Below are positions 26,652-36,054 of a stretch of 64,000 bases of DNA, one piece after another; the stretch's first letter is position 1; every line of letters starts with the position of its first letter. The DNA comes from Chitinophagales bacterium. Lineage in GTDB: Bacteria; Bacteroidota; Bacteroidia; Chitinophagales; Saprospiraceae. The translations under genes and the position numbers were made by a program. The stretch spans positions 79,028 to 143,027 of the forward strand of contig JAAFJY010000017.1 of the NCBI GenBank assembly GCA_013299105.1, read 5' to 3'. The notes beneath the pieces are model-generated. The model had not been told where the DNA came from. It did not search any database and worked only from the letters and a program-made list of their open reading frames with translations.

Positions 26652-29600
26652 CTATTTGAATTTAAAGTTAAGATTGACCCCAATCGAACGAGCTGAAGGC
26701 AACCCTGTTCCCTCAATGCCATAGTAGCGGAGATTTGACCCAAATGAAGATTCAGGATCGATGTTCTTCGCTTTACGCATTAGGATCGCTAGATTACGCC
26801 CCACCACCGAAAACTGGATGGCATGGAAAGGAAGCTTTCCAAGTTTTGAGATCTGATAGCCCAAGGTAATTTGGCGCAGTTTGATGAAGTCACCATCCAC
26901 TACACTGCTCGAGGTAATTTGTTGCGCTATGGCTCGATAGTAGAGTTGTGCTGGCGCTGTAACCCTGTTGGGTGTTCCTGGTTCAATCACCCCAGTTGTT
27001 ATGCCATCCCGGCCTTCAAGGGTGATTTTGTTTAAACCACGGGCAATTGAATAATGCTCGGTTGCAGAAAGTACTTTGTTCCCGAAACTGTAATCAATGA
27101 GAAAGGCAAGATTGAGCCCTTTGTATGACAGTTGGTTCATCAAACCACCATATTGGGTAGGCAAAACACTGCCCATGGGGATTAGGTTACCCCTCACCGG
27201 AATTCCACTTGCGTCCACCACAATTTGGCCATTGCTTCTTTTGTAGTCATAAGCCATAATTTGTGGCCCAGGCAAGCCGGGAACAAAGGCAGTAAAGGCA
27301 TTGCCCAAGGTGGCACGATTGAAACCTAATTGCAGATTGGTGTTGTTCAGATCAGTAGATATGATCTCGTTGCTAACATTCGTGTAATTTAGCGTGGTGC
27401 TCCATTCGAAATCTGGAGTTCTCACGATAACACCTTTAACTTGGAGTTCAATACCCGTATTTCTAGTTGAACCCGTTCCTACAAAACCACCCGTGAACCC
27501 AGCGGCCGGGCTAAAATTGGCCCGCATGATTTCGTTATTGGTGGTGCGATTAAACCAAGCCACATCAAATCCCAACCTGTTCTGGAAGAACTTGAGCTCT
27601 GTACCAATTTCAATTTCGGTGAGGGTAAAGGGATTCAAAGTAGAATTAGGTGCAGTCGACGGGAACGTACCCATTGGCCGACCATTGAATGACCGATCCA
27701 GGTTGTAATACAGTGACGTTTGGTAAGGATCACCTAATTCACCACTGGTTTGAGCAAATGAAGCACGTAATTTTCCAAAGCTCAACTTCTTCAAATCGAA
27801 GAGTTCGCTAAACAAGAAACTAGTTGAGACCGATGGTGTGAAGATTCCCGTCTTTTTCTCCGGATTGATGGAAGAATAAAGCGTTGAATAGTCATCATAG
27901 CGGCCAGTGGTATTTACCGTCAAGAAATTCTTGTAGGAAAAATCCACCGAGTAGAACCCTGAATTAACACCTTGTTCAGAAAATCCGTATCCACCCCCTT
28001 GTTGTGACAAGTTAGCAAAGGTGTACACATAGGGAAGGGTAAAAATCGAGCCGCCGAGTGAGACTTGTTCCGACTCATTCTTGCGAATGTTACCCCCAAT
28101 CAAGGCATCAAACGATAAATCCTTGGTTATCTTTCTATTTGCACCAATAATCCCTTCAATGTTCAACTCGGAACGCTGGGTTTGAGACTGTCCCATGGAC
28201 CCACTTCCGTCAGGTCTAGTTTGGTAGGCAGTTCCCCAAGGAGTTACTGTAAATGACTTGTCATTGCTCAAATCATAGCCCACCCGAGCCTGTGCATACA
28301 GCCAGCTTGTTACATCGTAACGTGCCATCAACGATGAAATCAAGCGTCTACGACCGTAGTCATTTTCAAATTGATTCGTTACAAAGTAGGGGTTGGATAC
28401 AAACTCATCATCGCTCCACCTCACTTCAGCACCATTCTTTGACGCATCAAAGCCAGGGGACAAAATGCGCTCATTCACATTGGTCGCTAGAAACAAGATG
28501 TTGTTTGCGTTCATTGGGCCGTCGCTCAGATAAGATCTGTTGTCAGACTTTTCATCCACATAGTTTGCAACAGCCGTAACCGAAAGCTTTTTACTGATTT
28601 TTTGATCTAAGCTGAAGTTAAATGTTCTTCGGTTAAGGCCACTGTTTGGCACCATGGATTGGTTAGCGAGATTTGATGCCGACAACCTGAATGAACCCGA
28701 CTCCGTTCCTTTTGAAACCGAAATGGTATTGGTAAAAGTGGACCCTGTTCTGTAGAAGTTCTTGATGTTGTCCCTTTGTGCACTGTATGGATAAGACTTG
28801 CCATCAAATTGAGGGGTTTGGCTACCATCCAATTTAGGGCCCCAACTCATGCGCGTTGATGCAAGTGCAGAGTTGGCATCAACTGGCTTAACACCCAACA
28901 GACCTTGACCGTACTCGTACTGAAAATCAGTAAGCGTCATGGCATTGTCGGTCATGTAATTGGTATTGTACTCTACGGAAAAATCGTTTTTCTTACCCTT
29001 TTTGGTGGTAATGAGGATTACACCGTTTGAAGCACGAGCACCATACAAAGCAGAAGCAGACTGGCCTTTTAGAATGGTCAAGCTCTCAATGTCATCTGGG
29101 TTAAGGTTGCCAATCCCATCGCCATTGTCTCCGCCACCCCACTCGCCAGCACTGCCACGCTGTGTATTGTCCATGGGAATACCGTTGATGACGTAGAGTG
29201 GAGAACCACCACTGTTCATGCTGGGCATACCCCGCAAAAGTACTTGTGCTGTTCCTCCAGGGCCGCCATTGGTTCCCCTCACGGTCACCCCTGGAGCGGT
29301 GCCCTGGAGCGATAGCGCAACGTTGGTTTCTCTGGCCTTGTTCAATTGATCTCCATTGATTGTAGAAATGGCATAACCCAATTTCCTACTTTCTTTACTG
29401 ATCCCGAGTGCCGTTATTACTGCTTCCTCCATACTTGCTGCACCTTCCTCAAGCGTAATGTTTAACTCAGTCTGGTTAAGCACCTGGATTTCCTGTGTTG
29501 CGAATCCAATGTAGGAAAAGGCAAGTATATCACCAGGGCTAACCTGAAGTGTAAAACGGCCTTCTGCGTCTGTATTGGTACCGGTAGCTTTGCTCTTGAT

Positions 29601-29747
29601 GAGCACATTCACGCCTGGAAGAGGCATTCCATCTGTTTTTGAGGTAACTATACCCCTCACTGTTCCCTGCGCAAAGGCATCTGCCAAGCAGAGACCTAAA
29701 ATCAGAATTAAATAAATTCTGATCTGCGATCGTAGGCTGTTGATCAT
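26652..29747 (-). CDS. SusC/RagA-family TonB-linked outer membrane protein
   Basis: 1031 residues. The signal peptide (about 1-27, ending ADAFAQ) is followed by a carboxypeptidase-regulatory-like domain (TVRGIVTSKTDGMPLPGVNV, about 28-110), the connecting motif VITALGISKESRKLGY, and a plug domain with the SusC signature SALYGARASNGVILITTKKG near residue 230. About 22 beta strands complete the barrel, ending with VNLNFKFK. It imports the ligand captured by SusD using TonB energy. The gene is the first of the minus-strand glycan region; the 605-bp leader contains a dispersed repeat and direct repeats of ATTGGTTTAAAA (near 29770 and 29840) that might be operators. The ROK regulator upstream is a candidate controller. 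Confidence 0.93.
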   Translation of the reverse strand: MINSLRSQIRIYLILILGLCLADAFAQGTVRGIVTSKTDGMPLPGVNVLIKSKATGTNTDAEGRFTLQVSPGDILAFSYIGFATQEIQVLNQTELNITLEEGAASMEEAVITALGISKESRKLGYAISTINGDQLNKARETNVALSLQGTAPGVTVRGTNGGPGGTAQVLLRGMPSMNSGGSPLYVINGIPMDNTQRGSAGEWGGGDNGDGIGNLNPDDIESLTILKGQSASALYGARASNGVILITTKKGKKNDFSVEYNTNYMTDNAMTLTDFQYEYGQGLLGVKPVDANSALASTRMSWGPKLDGSQTPQFDGKSYPYSAQRDNIKNFYRTGSTFTNTISVSKGTESGSFRLSASNLANQSMVPNSGLNRRTFNFSLDQKISKKLSVTAVANYVDEKSDNRSYLSDGPMNANNILFLATNVNERILSPGFDASKNGAEVRWSDDEFVSNPYFVTNQFENDYGRRRLISSLMARYDVTSWLYAQARVGYDLSNDKSFTVTPWGTAYQTRPDGSGSMGQSQTQRSELNIEGIIGANRKITKDLSFDALIGGNIRKNESEQVSLGGSIFTLPYVYTFANLSQQGGGYGFSEQGVNSGFYSVDFSYKNFLTVNTTGRYDDYSTLYSSINPEKKTGIFTPSVSTSFLFSELFDLKKLSFGKLRASFAQTSGELGDPYQTSLYYNLDRSFNGRPMGTFPSTAPNSTLNPFTLTEIEIGTELKFFQNRLGFDVAWFNRTTNNEIMRANFSPAAGFTGGFVGTGSTRNTGIELQVKGVIVRTPDFEWSTTLNYTNVSNEIISTDLNNTNLQLGFNRATLGNAFTAFVPGLPGPQIMAYDYKRSNGQIVVDASGIPVRGNLIPMGSVLPTQYGGLMNQLSYKGLNLAFLIDYSFGNKVLSATEHYSIARGLNKITLEGRDGITTGVIEPGTPNRVTAPAQLYYRAIAQQITSSSVVDGDFIKLRQITLGYQISKLGKLPFHAIQFSVVGRNLAILMRKAKNIDPESSFGSNLRYYGIEGTGLPSARSIGVNLNFKFK

Positions 29748-30352
29748 ACTAGAATGAGTTTGAGTGGTTCACTGAAATTGGTTTAAAATACCTGGTATCG
29801 CTTTCGATATCCTTAGATGAAACCATTTTTCAGCATTTTATTGGTTTAAAAAAAGCTTACACTGCTCACCTTTCGACCAAGAAAGGTCGACCTCGCTGTA
29901 GACTAAGTCGCTTCTTCCTCGTCATTTTTTCCGCTGAGGCCAAGCATCAACTTCAAAAAATAGGCGTGAGGAAACAAAAAACACCAGCGTTTTTGTCTCG
30001 AAACTGTAGTGGGGGGGCAAATTGTAAGTTAAGGTGTAAGTTCTCGTGAGATTATTTGTCTTTTTAGCAAAGGGAGCACAAAAGATAAGATGGACAGATC
30101 TGGAGTGAGTAAAAAATATAATCAACTGTCTGACAGTTAATTGTGCTCTTTTTCACTAAATCTAAAAAGCAAATATGTCCACCCTTTTTAGCCCAAATAC
30201 AAAAAGGTGCGAGAAGGGAAAATAGTGCACTATTTGGCCGACGAATAACGAAGCTACGGACTCGAAGAGACCGCGAAACTCAGGGGATTTAGGATTTGAT
30301 CTTTTAGGTGAAGTTGTTAGGGTTGATAAGAATGTGCATGTGTATCATTACC
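29748..30352. promoter_or_regulatory. Leader region of the SusC operon
   Basis: 605 bp without a supportable gene. It holds a repeated ATTGGTTTAAAA motif near 29770 and 29840, a small inverted repeat ACCTTTC/GAAAGGT near 29870-29890, and the diverged dispersed repeat at 30072-30200. I could not find a clear TTTG-N20-TAnnTTTG pair for susC. Confidence 0.35.
30072..30200 (+). repeat. Palindromic dispersed repeat, copy B (family 1, diverged)
   Basis: It runs from GGGAGCACAAAAGATAAG to TTTTTAGCCCAAATAC with the same central hairpin plan (TCAACTGTCTGACAGTTAA centre). It is the most diverged full-length copy in the window. Confidence 0.7.
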
Positions 30353-31567
30353 TCACAAAGCGTGGGTGTAAGATGTTGCATTAAATGTGGTTTGATGAAG
30401 CTGCTCAAAATTTTCCATCACCAGAGCCGCTGCACCAATCATTGCAGCCTGGGAACCAAGTTCGGAAACTTTGATCACCGTGTTGTCTGCTAACCTGGGA
30501 ATGCAATATTTATTCAATGCCTGCTGGATGGGTGCTTGCCAGAGTTTTCCGGCCAAAGCACCACGTCCACTGAGCACAATAAGTTTGGGATTGAGCAAAT
30601 GGATCAAAATCGAGACCCCACGACCGATTTTTAAGCCAATTTCAGAGAGTAACTCCACCGTAAATTTGTCGCCGTTCAAGGCCGCCCTGATGATGGCATT
30701 ATTGGCCTCTTCCGAATCACTAAATACATGAGGCTCCACGGTGGTAGCACACCCTTGTTCAATGCCTTTACGAGCATTTTCGACCAAGACTAAAAGAGAA
30801 GTTTCGGTTTCCAGGCAACCGTGTTTACCGCAACTACACAGTTTGTTGTTATTGAAAAGTGGGATGTGACTAAACTCCCCCGCAAAACCGATCTCACCCC
30901 GATAGAGGGCACCGTCAAGGATCATACCCATGCCTACTCCCCAACCCATGTTGATGACCACGGCATTTTTTTCATGCACAGCAGCTCCGAAACGCAACTC
31001 GGCCAAGGCGATGAGGCTTGAATCATTGTCGATAAAAACCGGAAGGCCCAGCGCTTGTGTTAGGTGCTCGACAATGTTCTCCCCAGGCTGTAAGAAGGAA
31101 TAATTAATGCCTTTGTCTGGATTGATAAATCCTGGCATCGCAATTCCGATGCCAGTAATTTTATCAAGCTTGATTGGGCTGTTTTGTATAAAGGAGTCTA
31201 TGGCTGTGGTCAAATCGTATAAAGCATGATCGTTTCCCTTGAGAGGTAGATCTACTTTTTCGATGGCATAAATGTAGTTGTTGTGCATGTCCATCAAAGC
31301 AATACGAGTAATCAACTGATCCATCGATACTGCAATGATATATTGAAAATCAGGACGAATGGAGTACATCAGCGGACGTCGCCCACCAGTTGAAGGAGCA
31401 AAGCCACTTTCCACAATCACTTCATCTTCAAGTAATTCATTCACCAACTTGGTGACCAAAGGCAAACTTTTACCACTCCGCTCACACAAGTCTGCACTGG
31501 ACAGTGAACGGGAGATGTAAAACTCCTTGATGATCCTCCTTTTAGTTTGATCTTTCCTGAATGACAT
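30353..31567 (-). CDS. ROK-family transcriptional regulator (NagC/XylR-like)
   Basis: 404 residues. An N-terminal winged helix-turn-helix (about 10-70, RRIIKEFYISRSLSSADLCE and LVTKLVNELLEDEVI) precedes a ROK sugar-kinase-like domain. The ROK zinc motif is CSCGKHGCLETE, with His in the preceding GEFSHIPLF segment. IGIAMPGFINPDKG and a glycine-rich VINMGWGVGMGMILDGALY segment match the sugar-binding fold. Such regulators usually repress sugar-uptake genes and are released by a sugar or sugar phosphate. Position directly upstream of the SusC gene on the same strand points to control of the glycan region. It has a near-perfect Bacteroidota promoter of its own. Confidence 0.9.
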   Translation of the reverse strand: MSFRKDQTKRRIIKEFYISRSLSSADLCERSGKSLPLVTKLVNELLEDEVIVESGFAPSTGGRRPLMYSIRPDFQYIIAVSMDQLITRIALMDMHNNYIYAIEKVDLPLKGNDHALYDLTTAIDSFIQNSPIKLDKITGIGIAMPGFINPDKGINYSFLQPGENIVEHLTQALGLPVFIDNDSSLIALAELRFGAAVHEKNAVVINMGWGVGMGMILDGALYRGEIGFAGEFSHIPLFNNNKLCSCGKHGCLETETSLLVLVENARKGIEQGCATTVEPHVFSDSEEANNAIIRAALNGDKFTVELLSEIGLKIGRGVSILIHLLNPKLIVLSGRGALAGKLWQAPIQQALNKYCIPRLADNTVIKVSELGSQAAMIGAAALVMENFEQLHQTTFNATSYTHAL

Positions 31568-31601
31568 GCTTAAACTACGCCTGTTTGAAGAAACATTTAA
31601 G

Positions 31602-31633
31602 CAAATATAGCATACTTTTTTAAAAAAATCAAA
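31602..31633 (-). promoter_or_regulatory. Promoter of the ROK regulator
   Basis: On the coding strand TTTG (31630-31633) and TATATTTG (31602-31609) are separated by exactly 20 bases, the Bacteroidota housekeeping consensus. The -7 box lies 34 bases before the ATG at 31567. Confidence 0.7.
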
Positions 31634-31784
31634 AAAGTCCTTATTTTTTTGTCTTAAGTACAGAAAGTTCGTCTCAAGTTAGAAAGAAACTTGTTTACTT
31701 ACAATAAATTCTATTGTCCTGTAGCATGTCGGTGGCAGTACTGCTTACTTGAAAGTGAAAAGTACTGTCACCGACGTGTGCTTA

Positions 31785-31917
31785 GGGAGCGTAAAAAAAT
31801 AAGGTGGACGGATTTGGGTTTAGTGAAAAAAGATAAACAACTGGATGAAAGAAAGTTGTGCTCTTTTTTTGCTAAACCTCAAAAGCAAATACGTCCATTT
31901 TATTTTAGCTCAAATAC
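31785..31917 (+). repeat. Palindromic dispersed repeat, copy C (family 1)
   Basis: The best-preserved full-length copy: GGGAGCGTAAAAAAATAAGG at one end, TTTTATTTTAGCTCAAATAC at the other, with complementary internal arms GGTTTAGTGAAAAAAGA and TTTTTTTGCTAAACC. It ends one base before the stop codon of the serine hydrolase gene, so it may act as its 3' hairpin. The 217 bp between it and the ROK start hold only the ROK promoter. Confidence 0.85.
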
Positions 31918-33714
31918 TTAGGGTTTTTCGATTTTCAACTCCCCAAGAAGGCGGTCCAGCATTTTCAAGTCGAGCTTATTGTTTTTAAAGTAATTGTAGT
32001 CTTCTTGCAAGGAATTCACCCAACTAAAATCAGGCCTGATCATGTCGTTGCGGTGGGCTTGGTGAATAGCAAGAGCGCTGGGGTAATCGCCATTAAACAA
32101 ATACAAATGTGCCAAATTCATGTGCATGTTGAGGTCCTGGGGGTACAATTGTACTGCCCTTTTGAACGCAGCCAATGATTCCTTGTATTGTTGGTTGTCG
32201 AAGTAATACCAACCGATGCCCATCAAAACGGGGTTCGCCAACTGTGCGGTATCAAGATTGACGATTTTTCGGGCCAGCGGGTATGCTTTACCGTTTACGG
32301 AGCGGGTATAGCCCGTCACAACGCCCTTGTCGTCCAAGATCATCGTTTTGACTGCCTGGAACTCTTCATTGGCAAACTGGGTGGGCGTGGCAAAGTACAT
32401 TTTGGCCCGTCTTCCATCCGTATAAAAATGGAACGCGTTGTCTTTTTGGCCGATGGCTGCCCAAGAATCGTCAAAAAGATAGATGCCTTCGTAGGTTTTC
32501 AGGGTTTCAGTTGGCACAGCAATGCTTTTCACCTGTCTGGGTTCGCGGTAAAAGTTTTTCCAGTTGTATACTTTTGCCACACTGTTGATCACGTCCACGA
32601 AAAGCCGACCGTTATCGGTGTTGAGGAAAATGGCCACCCCGTACCCGTCTTCTAAACTGCCAAAAAATTGACCGCAGAATCCGTCATTGCCTGCCCCATG
32701 CTGAAAATAAATGGCCCCGTCGTGGTCTTCGATGAAAGTCCCCATTGCGGTCGGGCCGTCGCGGTAAGGGCTAAGGTGCAATTTTACCATTTCGGGCGAT
32801 AGCACCTTTGATTTTCCGCCTTTCCAGGCCAATTGCATGTCAATGATGTAACGGCACAGATCCGTAGGCGTCATCCAGAGGCCCGCCGCAGCCTGTTCAG
32901 GATACACATGGAATTTTCGTTCGATGGGCGTACCATCGCTGTTGTAGGCAGATGAGCACAAATGCCATTTGTTTTTTGCTGGAGGCTGTGCATAGGTGCT
33001 ATTGACCATTCCGATGGGTTTCAACACGTTGTTGTACATCCACACATCGTAGGCTTGTTGGGTTACATCGGACAGCAGTACCTGCGAAATAGTAGTGCCT
33101 CCGCCAGAATATTGGAACCTTAAATCTGGTTCAAATTCGCTCCGTACGGCAGGCGTAAACGAGGGCTTTTTACCGTCCAGCACTTCATAAACGGTGGGGA
33201 TTGGCCCCTTGATGTCGTGCCCCGGGAAACCATGTACCGTCAGCCCCGCCTGGTGGCTGAGTAATTGCGCCAGGTTTATTTTTTTGCCCTTCGAAAGTGA
33301 ATCGTAGGGGAATTTCCAAGAGCGCAGATAGGTATTGATGTCGGTGTAGAGGTCCACCTTTTTTTCTTGTGCCAACTTTAGGATGCCCACCGCGTTCAGG
33401 GTTTTGCTGATCGAACCCGGTTCAAAAAGCGTCTGGGGGGTCATGGGGCGTTTCTCCGCCACATCGGCCCAACCATAGCCTTTGGCCCACGCAATTTTGT
33501 AGTCCTGTATCACGGCGATGCTCATGCCGTTTACCTTGTATTTGACCATTTGTTCGGCAATCGTATTCGGCCGCTCGCCGTTTACGATGATGTTTCCGGT
33601 GATGTTGTTTTCTACCTCCTTGATTTTTTCAAGCGTTTGGGCAGTGTATTTGTTTTGGCAAAAGAGCGCGCCACTAAAAAGCAAAAGCGCAATGAATGTT
33701 GGTAAGAATTTCAT
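31918..33714 (-). CDS. Secreted serine hydrolase (class C beta-lactamase family) with TPR tail
   Basis: 598 residues. The signal peptide is about 1-19 (FIALLLFSGALFCQ). The penicillin-binding/class C beta-lactamase fold has the active-site tetrad FEPGSISKTLNAVG (SxxK), a YSGGGTTISQ motif in the YxN position, LLSHQAGLT, and HGAGNDGF replacing the KTG-type box. A mid C-terminal lipocalin-like segment (about 400-490, YEGIYLFDDSWAAIG) is followed by two TPR units (ILMGIGWYYFDNQQYKESL-like and NMHMNLAHLYLFNGDYPSAL). Family members are D-aminopeptidases, esterases or peptidoglycan-related enzymes; true beta-lactamase activity is unlikely. It is a single gene, with a palindromic repeat at its 3' end. 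Confidence 0.85.
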   Translation of the reverse strand: MKFLPTFIALLLFSGALFCQNKYTAQTLEKIKEVENNITGNIIVNGERPNTIAEQMVKYKVNGMSIAVIQDYKIAWAKGYGWADVAEKRPMTPQTLFEPGSISKTLNAVGILKLAQEKKVDLYTDINTYLRSWKFPYDSLSKGKKINLAQLLSHQAGLTVHGFPGHDIKGPIPTVYEVLDGKKPSFTPAVRSEFEPDLRFQYSGGGTTISQVLLSDVTQQAYDVWMYNNVLKPIGMVNSTYAQPPAKNKWHLCSSAYNSDGTPIERKFHVYPEQAAAGLWMTPTDLCRYIIDMQLAWKGGKSKVLSPEMVKLHLSPYRDGPTAMGTFIEDHDGAIYFQHGAGNDGFCGQFFGSLEDGYGVAIFLNTDNGRLFVDVINSVAKVYNWKNFYREPRQVKSIAVPTETLKTYEGIYLFDDSWAAIGQKDNAFHFYTDGRRAKMYFATPTQFANEEFQAVKTMILDDKGVVTGYTRSVNGKAYPLARKIVNLDTAQLANPVLMGIGWYYFDNQQYKESLAAFKRAVQLYPQDLNMHMNLAHLYLFNGDYPSALAIHQAHRNDMIRPDFSWVNSLQEDYNYFKNNKLDLKMLDRLLGELKIEKP

Positions 33715-33885
33715 AGAATCGGGTGAGTTTGAAAATGAGAAAAATGAGAGCGTAAAAGTATAAAGACCTGATTCGCCGACCTGTTTTTATTTGTAAAAGA
33801 AGGTAAATGAAAGGTAAAAGGTGGAAAATCGAATGGCAGTCTCAAACTTTAAAGCGCAGAACAATATAAATAGCACTTCGTGAAC

Positions 33886-35388
33886 TCATCGCTCTACCAC
33901 GTAAAATCCGTTTGGTGCGCTTCTCGGCATGCTTTCCTTTTTGCCTGATGCTGAGTCCGCAGAGACATAATACTCAATGATTTTGTGGGTCGTTTTTGCT
34001 GGGATGGTGGTGTAAAAATGGGTGTCATTGTCGGCGGATTCAAGTGGTTCCGTTTTCCAGTTTTTTTCGCCTTTTACCCGCCAATGCAATGTAGGCGAAT
34101 TCGCGACCAATCCTTTTTTACCGTAATCGATGATCGTGGCATACACGGTCAGGGGGGCATTGATTGCCCGATTTGAGGATAGGCGTTTGACACTGATAAA
34201 AAGCATTTCATGGTCCCAAACAGCCCTGGTGCGGCAATGTAAGGCATCGCCACTTTTCCAGCCATAGCCCGATGAATATTGTTCTTTCATGCCAGGGGCA
34301 AGAAAGGGCTCGTCTTTCAAGGCAAACTCAAAACCTTTTACGGTATAGCCAGGCATTGCCTTTCGCCAGGTTTGCAGGGCACCACGATCGGCTTTAATTT
34401 GGAACAGCGGAACGTAAATGGTTTTGTTGACAATGATGGAATTGGTGTAGGCGGCCAATTTCTCACCCTCGTATCGGTCGGTTTTTAACCTCAAAATTTC
34501 GTAAGGGCGACCATATACCGTTGTTAACTTTTTCAACTCATTTTGAACAATGTTTTCATAAACAGGATATAGCTCATGGTCTGCAGGCGGCTCGGCTACC
34601 AGTATCCGCTCTTCATCCAATAATTTCATAAAGCAGTCCACGTGTTGAATGCCCATTTTTTCAAAATTGGGAATAATATGGTAGTTATTGATTCCCTGCA
34701 ACTCCTTGTTGAGTTTGAAATACTGGGCTTCAGGTACCTGGTGGAATTTGTTTTCGCTGGGTAAAATGCAAGTCGAAAAAGCTGTGCCCAAGCCATCCGT
34801 CATAAAATTGCCGCCCGTATTGATGAATGGCAGGTTCAATACATCCAAGCCCAAGCCTTTCGCCAATGGCACAATCGTTGCATCATCTATTTCCGATTTC
34901 AATGCTTCATGTGGGGTATCGGAGAACAAAGAATACAAGGAATCACTGCAGCCCCATTTGGCTCTAGGCGGGACATATAGACAATTGGCATCTGCGAGTT
35001 TCATTTGGCCGTCCGGGGTGAATATTGCACTTGGTCCCCAATCTCTCGTCCACCAAAAATCGATTCCCCGAGGTACATACACAAATGTATTTTGGGAAGC
35101 CTCAATGCCCCATTGGGCGTACCATTTTTGAGCTTCTTTTTTGATGGAATCATTCTCAACCAGGGTGTAGAGGTGATTGTCTTTGGCTAGCTCTACGAGC
35201 AATTTGTGGGGTAAAGCCAAAGGCCATGCTACCATTGTACCCTTGGTGGGTTCCCATTCAGCGGCGGTGCGGTTGGTGTTGGCATGGGTGTAGTAATTGG
35301 CCTTAGTATCCTCTTTTTGAGCGGCTGAATGATTGGAACAAGCAGTGAGCAGGCAGAGTAACAGCAGCAATAGGGTGTTTGTGTTCAT
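33886..35388 (-). CDS. Agmatine deiminase/peptidylarginine deiminase-like lipoprotein
   Basis: 500 residues with a lipobox at LLCLLTACSNHS, so it is anchored in the envelope. The body is the pentein fold of the agmatine deiminase family: AEWEPTKGTMVAWP near the start, WWTRDWGPSAIF (guanidino-binding), FINTGGNFMTDGLGTAF, KLLDEERILVAEP and the catalytic-Cys segment GDALHCRTRAV near residue 385. An extra C-terminal region of about 100 residues looks like an Ig-like domain (TLHWRVKGEKNWKTEPLE, KIIEYYVSADS). Cytosolic agmatine deiminases lack both the lipobox and this tail, so an exported arginine-modifying or peptidylarginine deiminase role is possible. It appears monocistronic. Confidence 0.82.
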   Translation of the reverse strand: MNTNTLLLLLLCLLTACSNHSAAQKEDTKANYYTHANTNRTAAEWEPTKGTMVAWPLALPHKLLVELAKDNHLYTLVENDSIKKEAQKWYAQWGIEASQNTFVYVPRGIDFWWTRDWGPSAIFTPDGQMKLADANCLYVPPRAKWGCSDSLYSLFSDTPHEALKSEIDDATIVPLAKGLGLDVLNLPFINTGGNFMTDGLGTAFSTCILPSENKFHQVPEAQYFKLNKELQGINNYHIIPNFEKMGIQHVDCFMKLLDEERILVAEPPADHELYPVYENIVQNELKKLTTVYGRPYEILRLKTDRYEGEKLAAYTNSIIVNKTIYVPLFQIKADRGALQTWRKAMPGYTVKGFEFALKDEPFLAPGMKEQYSSGYGWKSGDALHCRTRAVWDHEMLFISVKRLSSNRAINAPLTVYATIIDYGKKGLVANSPTLHWRVKGEKNWKTEPLESADNDTHFYTTIPAKTTHKIIEYYVSADSASGKKESMPRSAPNGFYVVER

Positions 35389-35581
35389 GTTAAAAATTGA
35401 TTTTAGCTAGATGGGACGATAACATGTAGTGTTTCTCCCCATCATTTATGCATTGTACCGAGTGGCTTCCACTCAAATATTTAATTGCAATATTGAGATA
35501 AAAGGTAGTAGGAAGGCTCTTTTTTGCAAAAGCTCACATTTATTTAATTGCCTATTTCGTGGGTAGAAATGGTGACCGTAA

Positions 35582-35892
35582 GGAGCGTAAAAAATAAGGT
35601 GGCCGGATTTGGGTTTAGTGAAAAAAGATTAGCAACTGACTGGAAGGAAGTTGTGTTCTTTTTTTGCTAAGTAACGGTTCAAAAATAAACCTTACCAATT
35701 TTTTAATTGCCAGTTGTCAACATCATGGTCAACGTCATGCTGGAAATCAGTGAAAATCAGTTTCATCAGTTTCACCTGTGTTCCGAACCAGCACCGCGCA
35801 GCGGGGCAACGAAGTTGCGATTTGGTAAGGTTTATTCGTGGCTTGTCACCAACCCTAAAAAGCAAATACTTCCATTTTATTTTGGCTCAAAA
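35582..35892 (+). repeat. Palindromic dispersed repeat, copy D (family 1), split by an insertion
   Basis: The left part 35582-35670 (GGAGCGTAAAAAATAAGG to TTTTTTGCTAA) and right part about 35854-35892 (CCTAAAAAGCAAATAC to TTTGGCTCAA) together match one full copy; a second element sits between them. This gives the order of events: family 1 was there first. Confidence 0.8.
35671..35853. repeat. Inverted-end repeat element, copy 2 (family 2), nested
   Basis: Begins GTAACGGTTCAAAAATAAACC and ends GGTTTATTCGTGGCTTGTCAC; this is the reverse orientation of the copy at 653-841. The interior hairpin is CACCGCGCAGCGGGG. I found no convincing target-site duplication. Confidence 0.8.
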
Positions 35893-36054
35893 ACTAAATG
35901 TACTCAACTGTTTATTGTTAAAAAAACAGAAGTAGTCATTCCGAATTTCAAAAACGTAGAATGGATGAGTACCTCGGTTAGGGCATCTTCGACTTAGTAG
36001 CCATAGACTTCCGGTTCATCTGAAAAGCCTTTTAGTAATCAGTGTTTAGCGGAC

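Larger units (their letters stand above)
35389..36054. other. Intergenic region dominated by nested repeats
   Basis: Apart from the interrupted palindromic repeat (35582-35892) and the element inside it, I see no gene in these 666 bases. Short frames overlap the repeats and are not shared by other copies. Confidence 0.6.

Noticed and set aside
31691..31921. Small frame ending in the palindromic repeat
   Set aside because: Its amino-acid pattern is seen only because the repeat itself is open in that frame in some copies; not conserved in all copies.
31918..33714. True beta-lactamase
   Set aside because: SxxK is present, but the KTG-type box is HGAG and the tail is TPR; better described as a serine hydrolase of the class C family.
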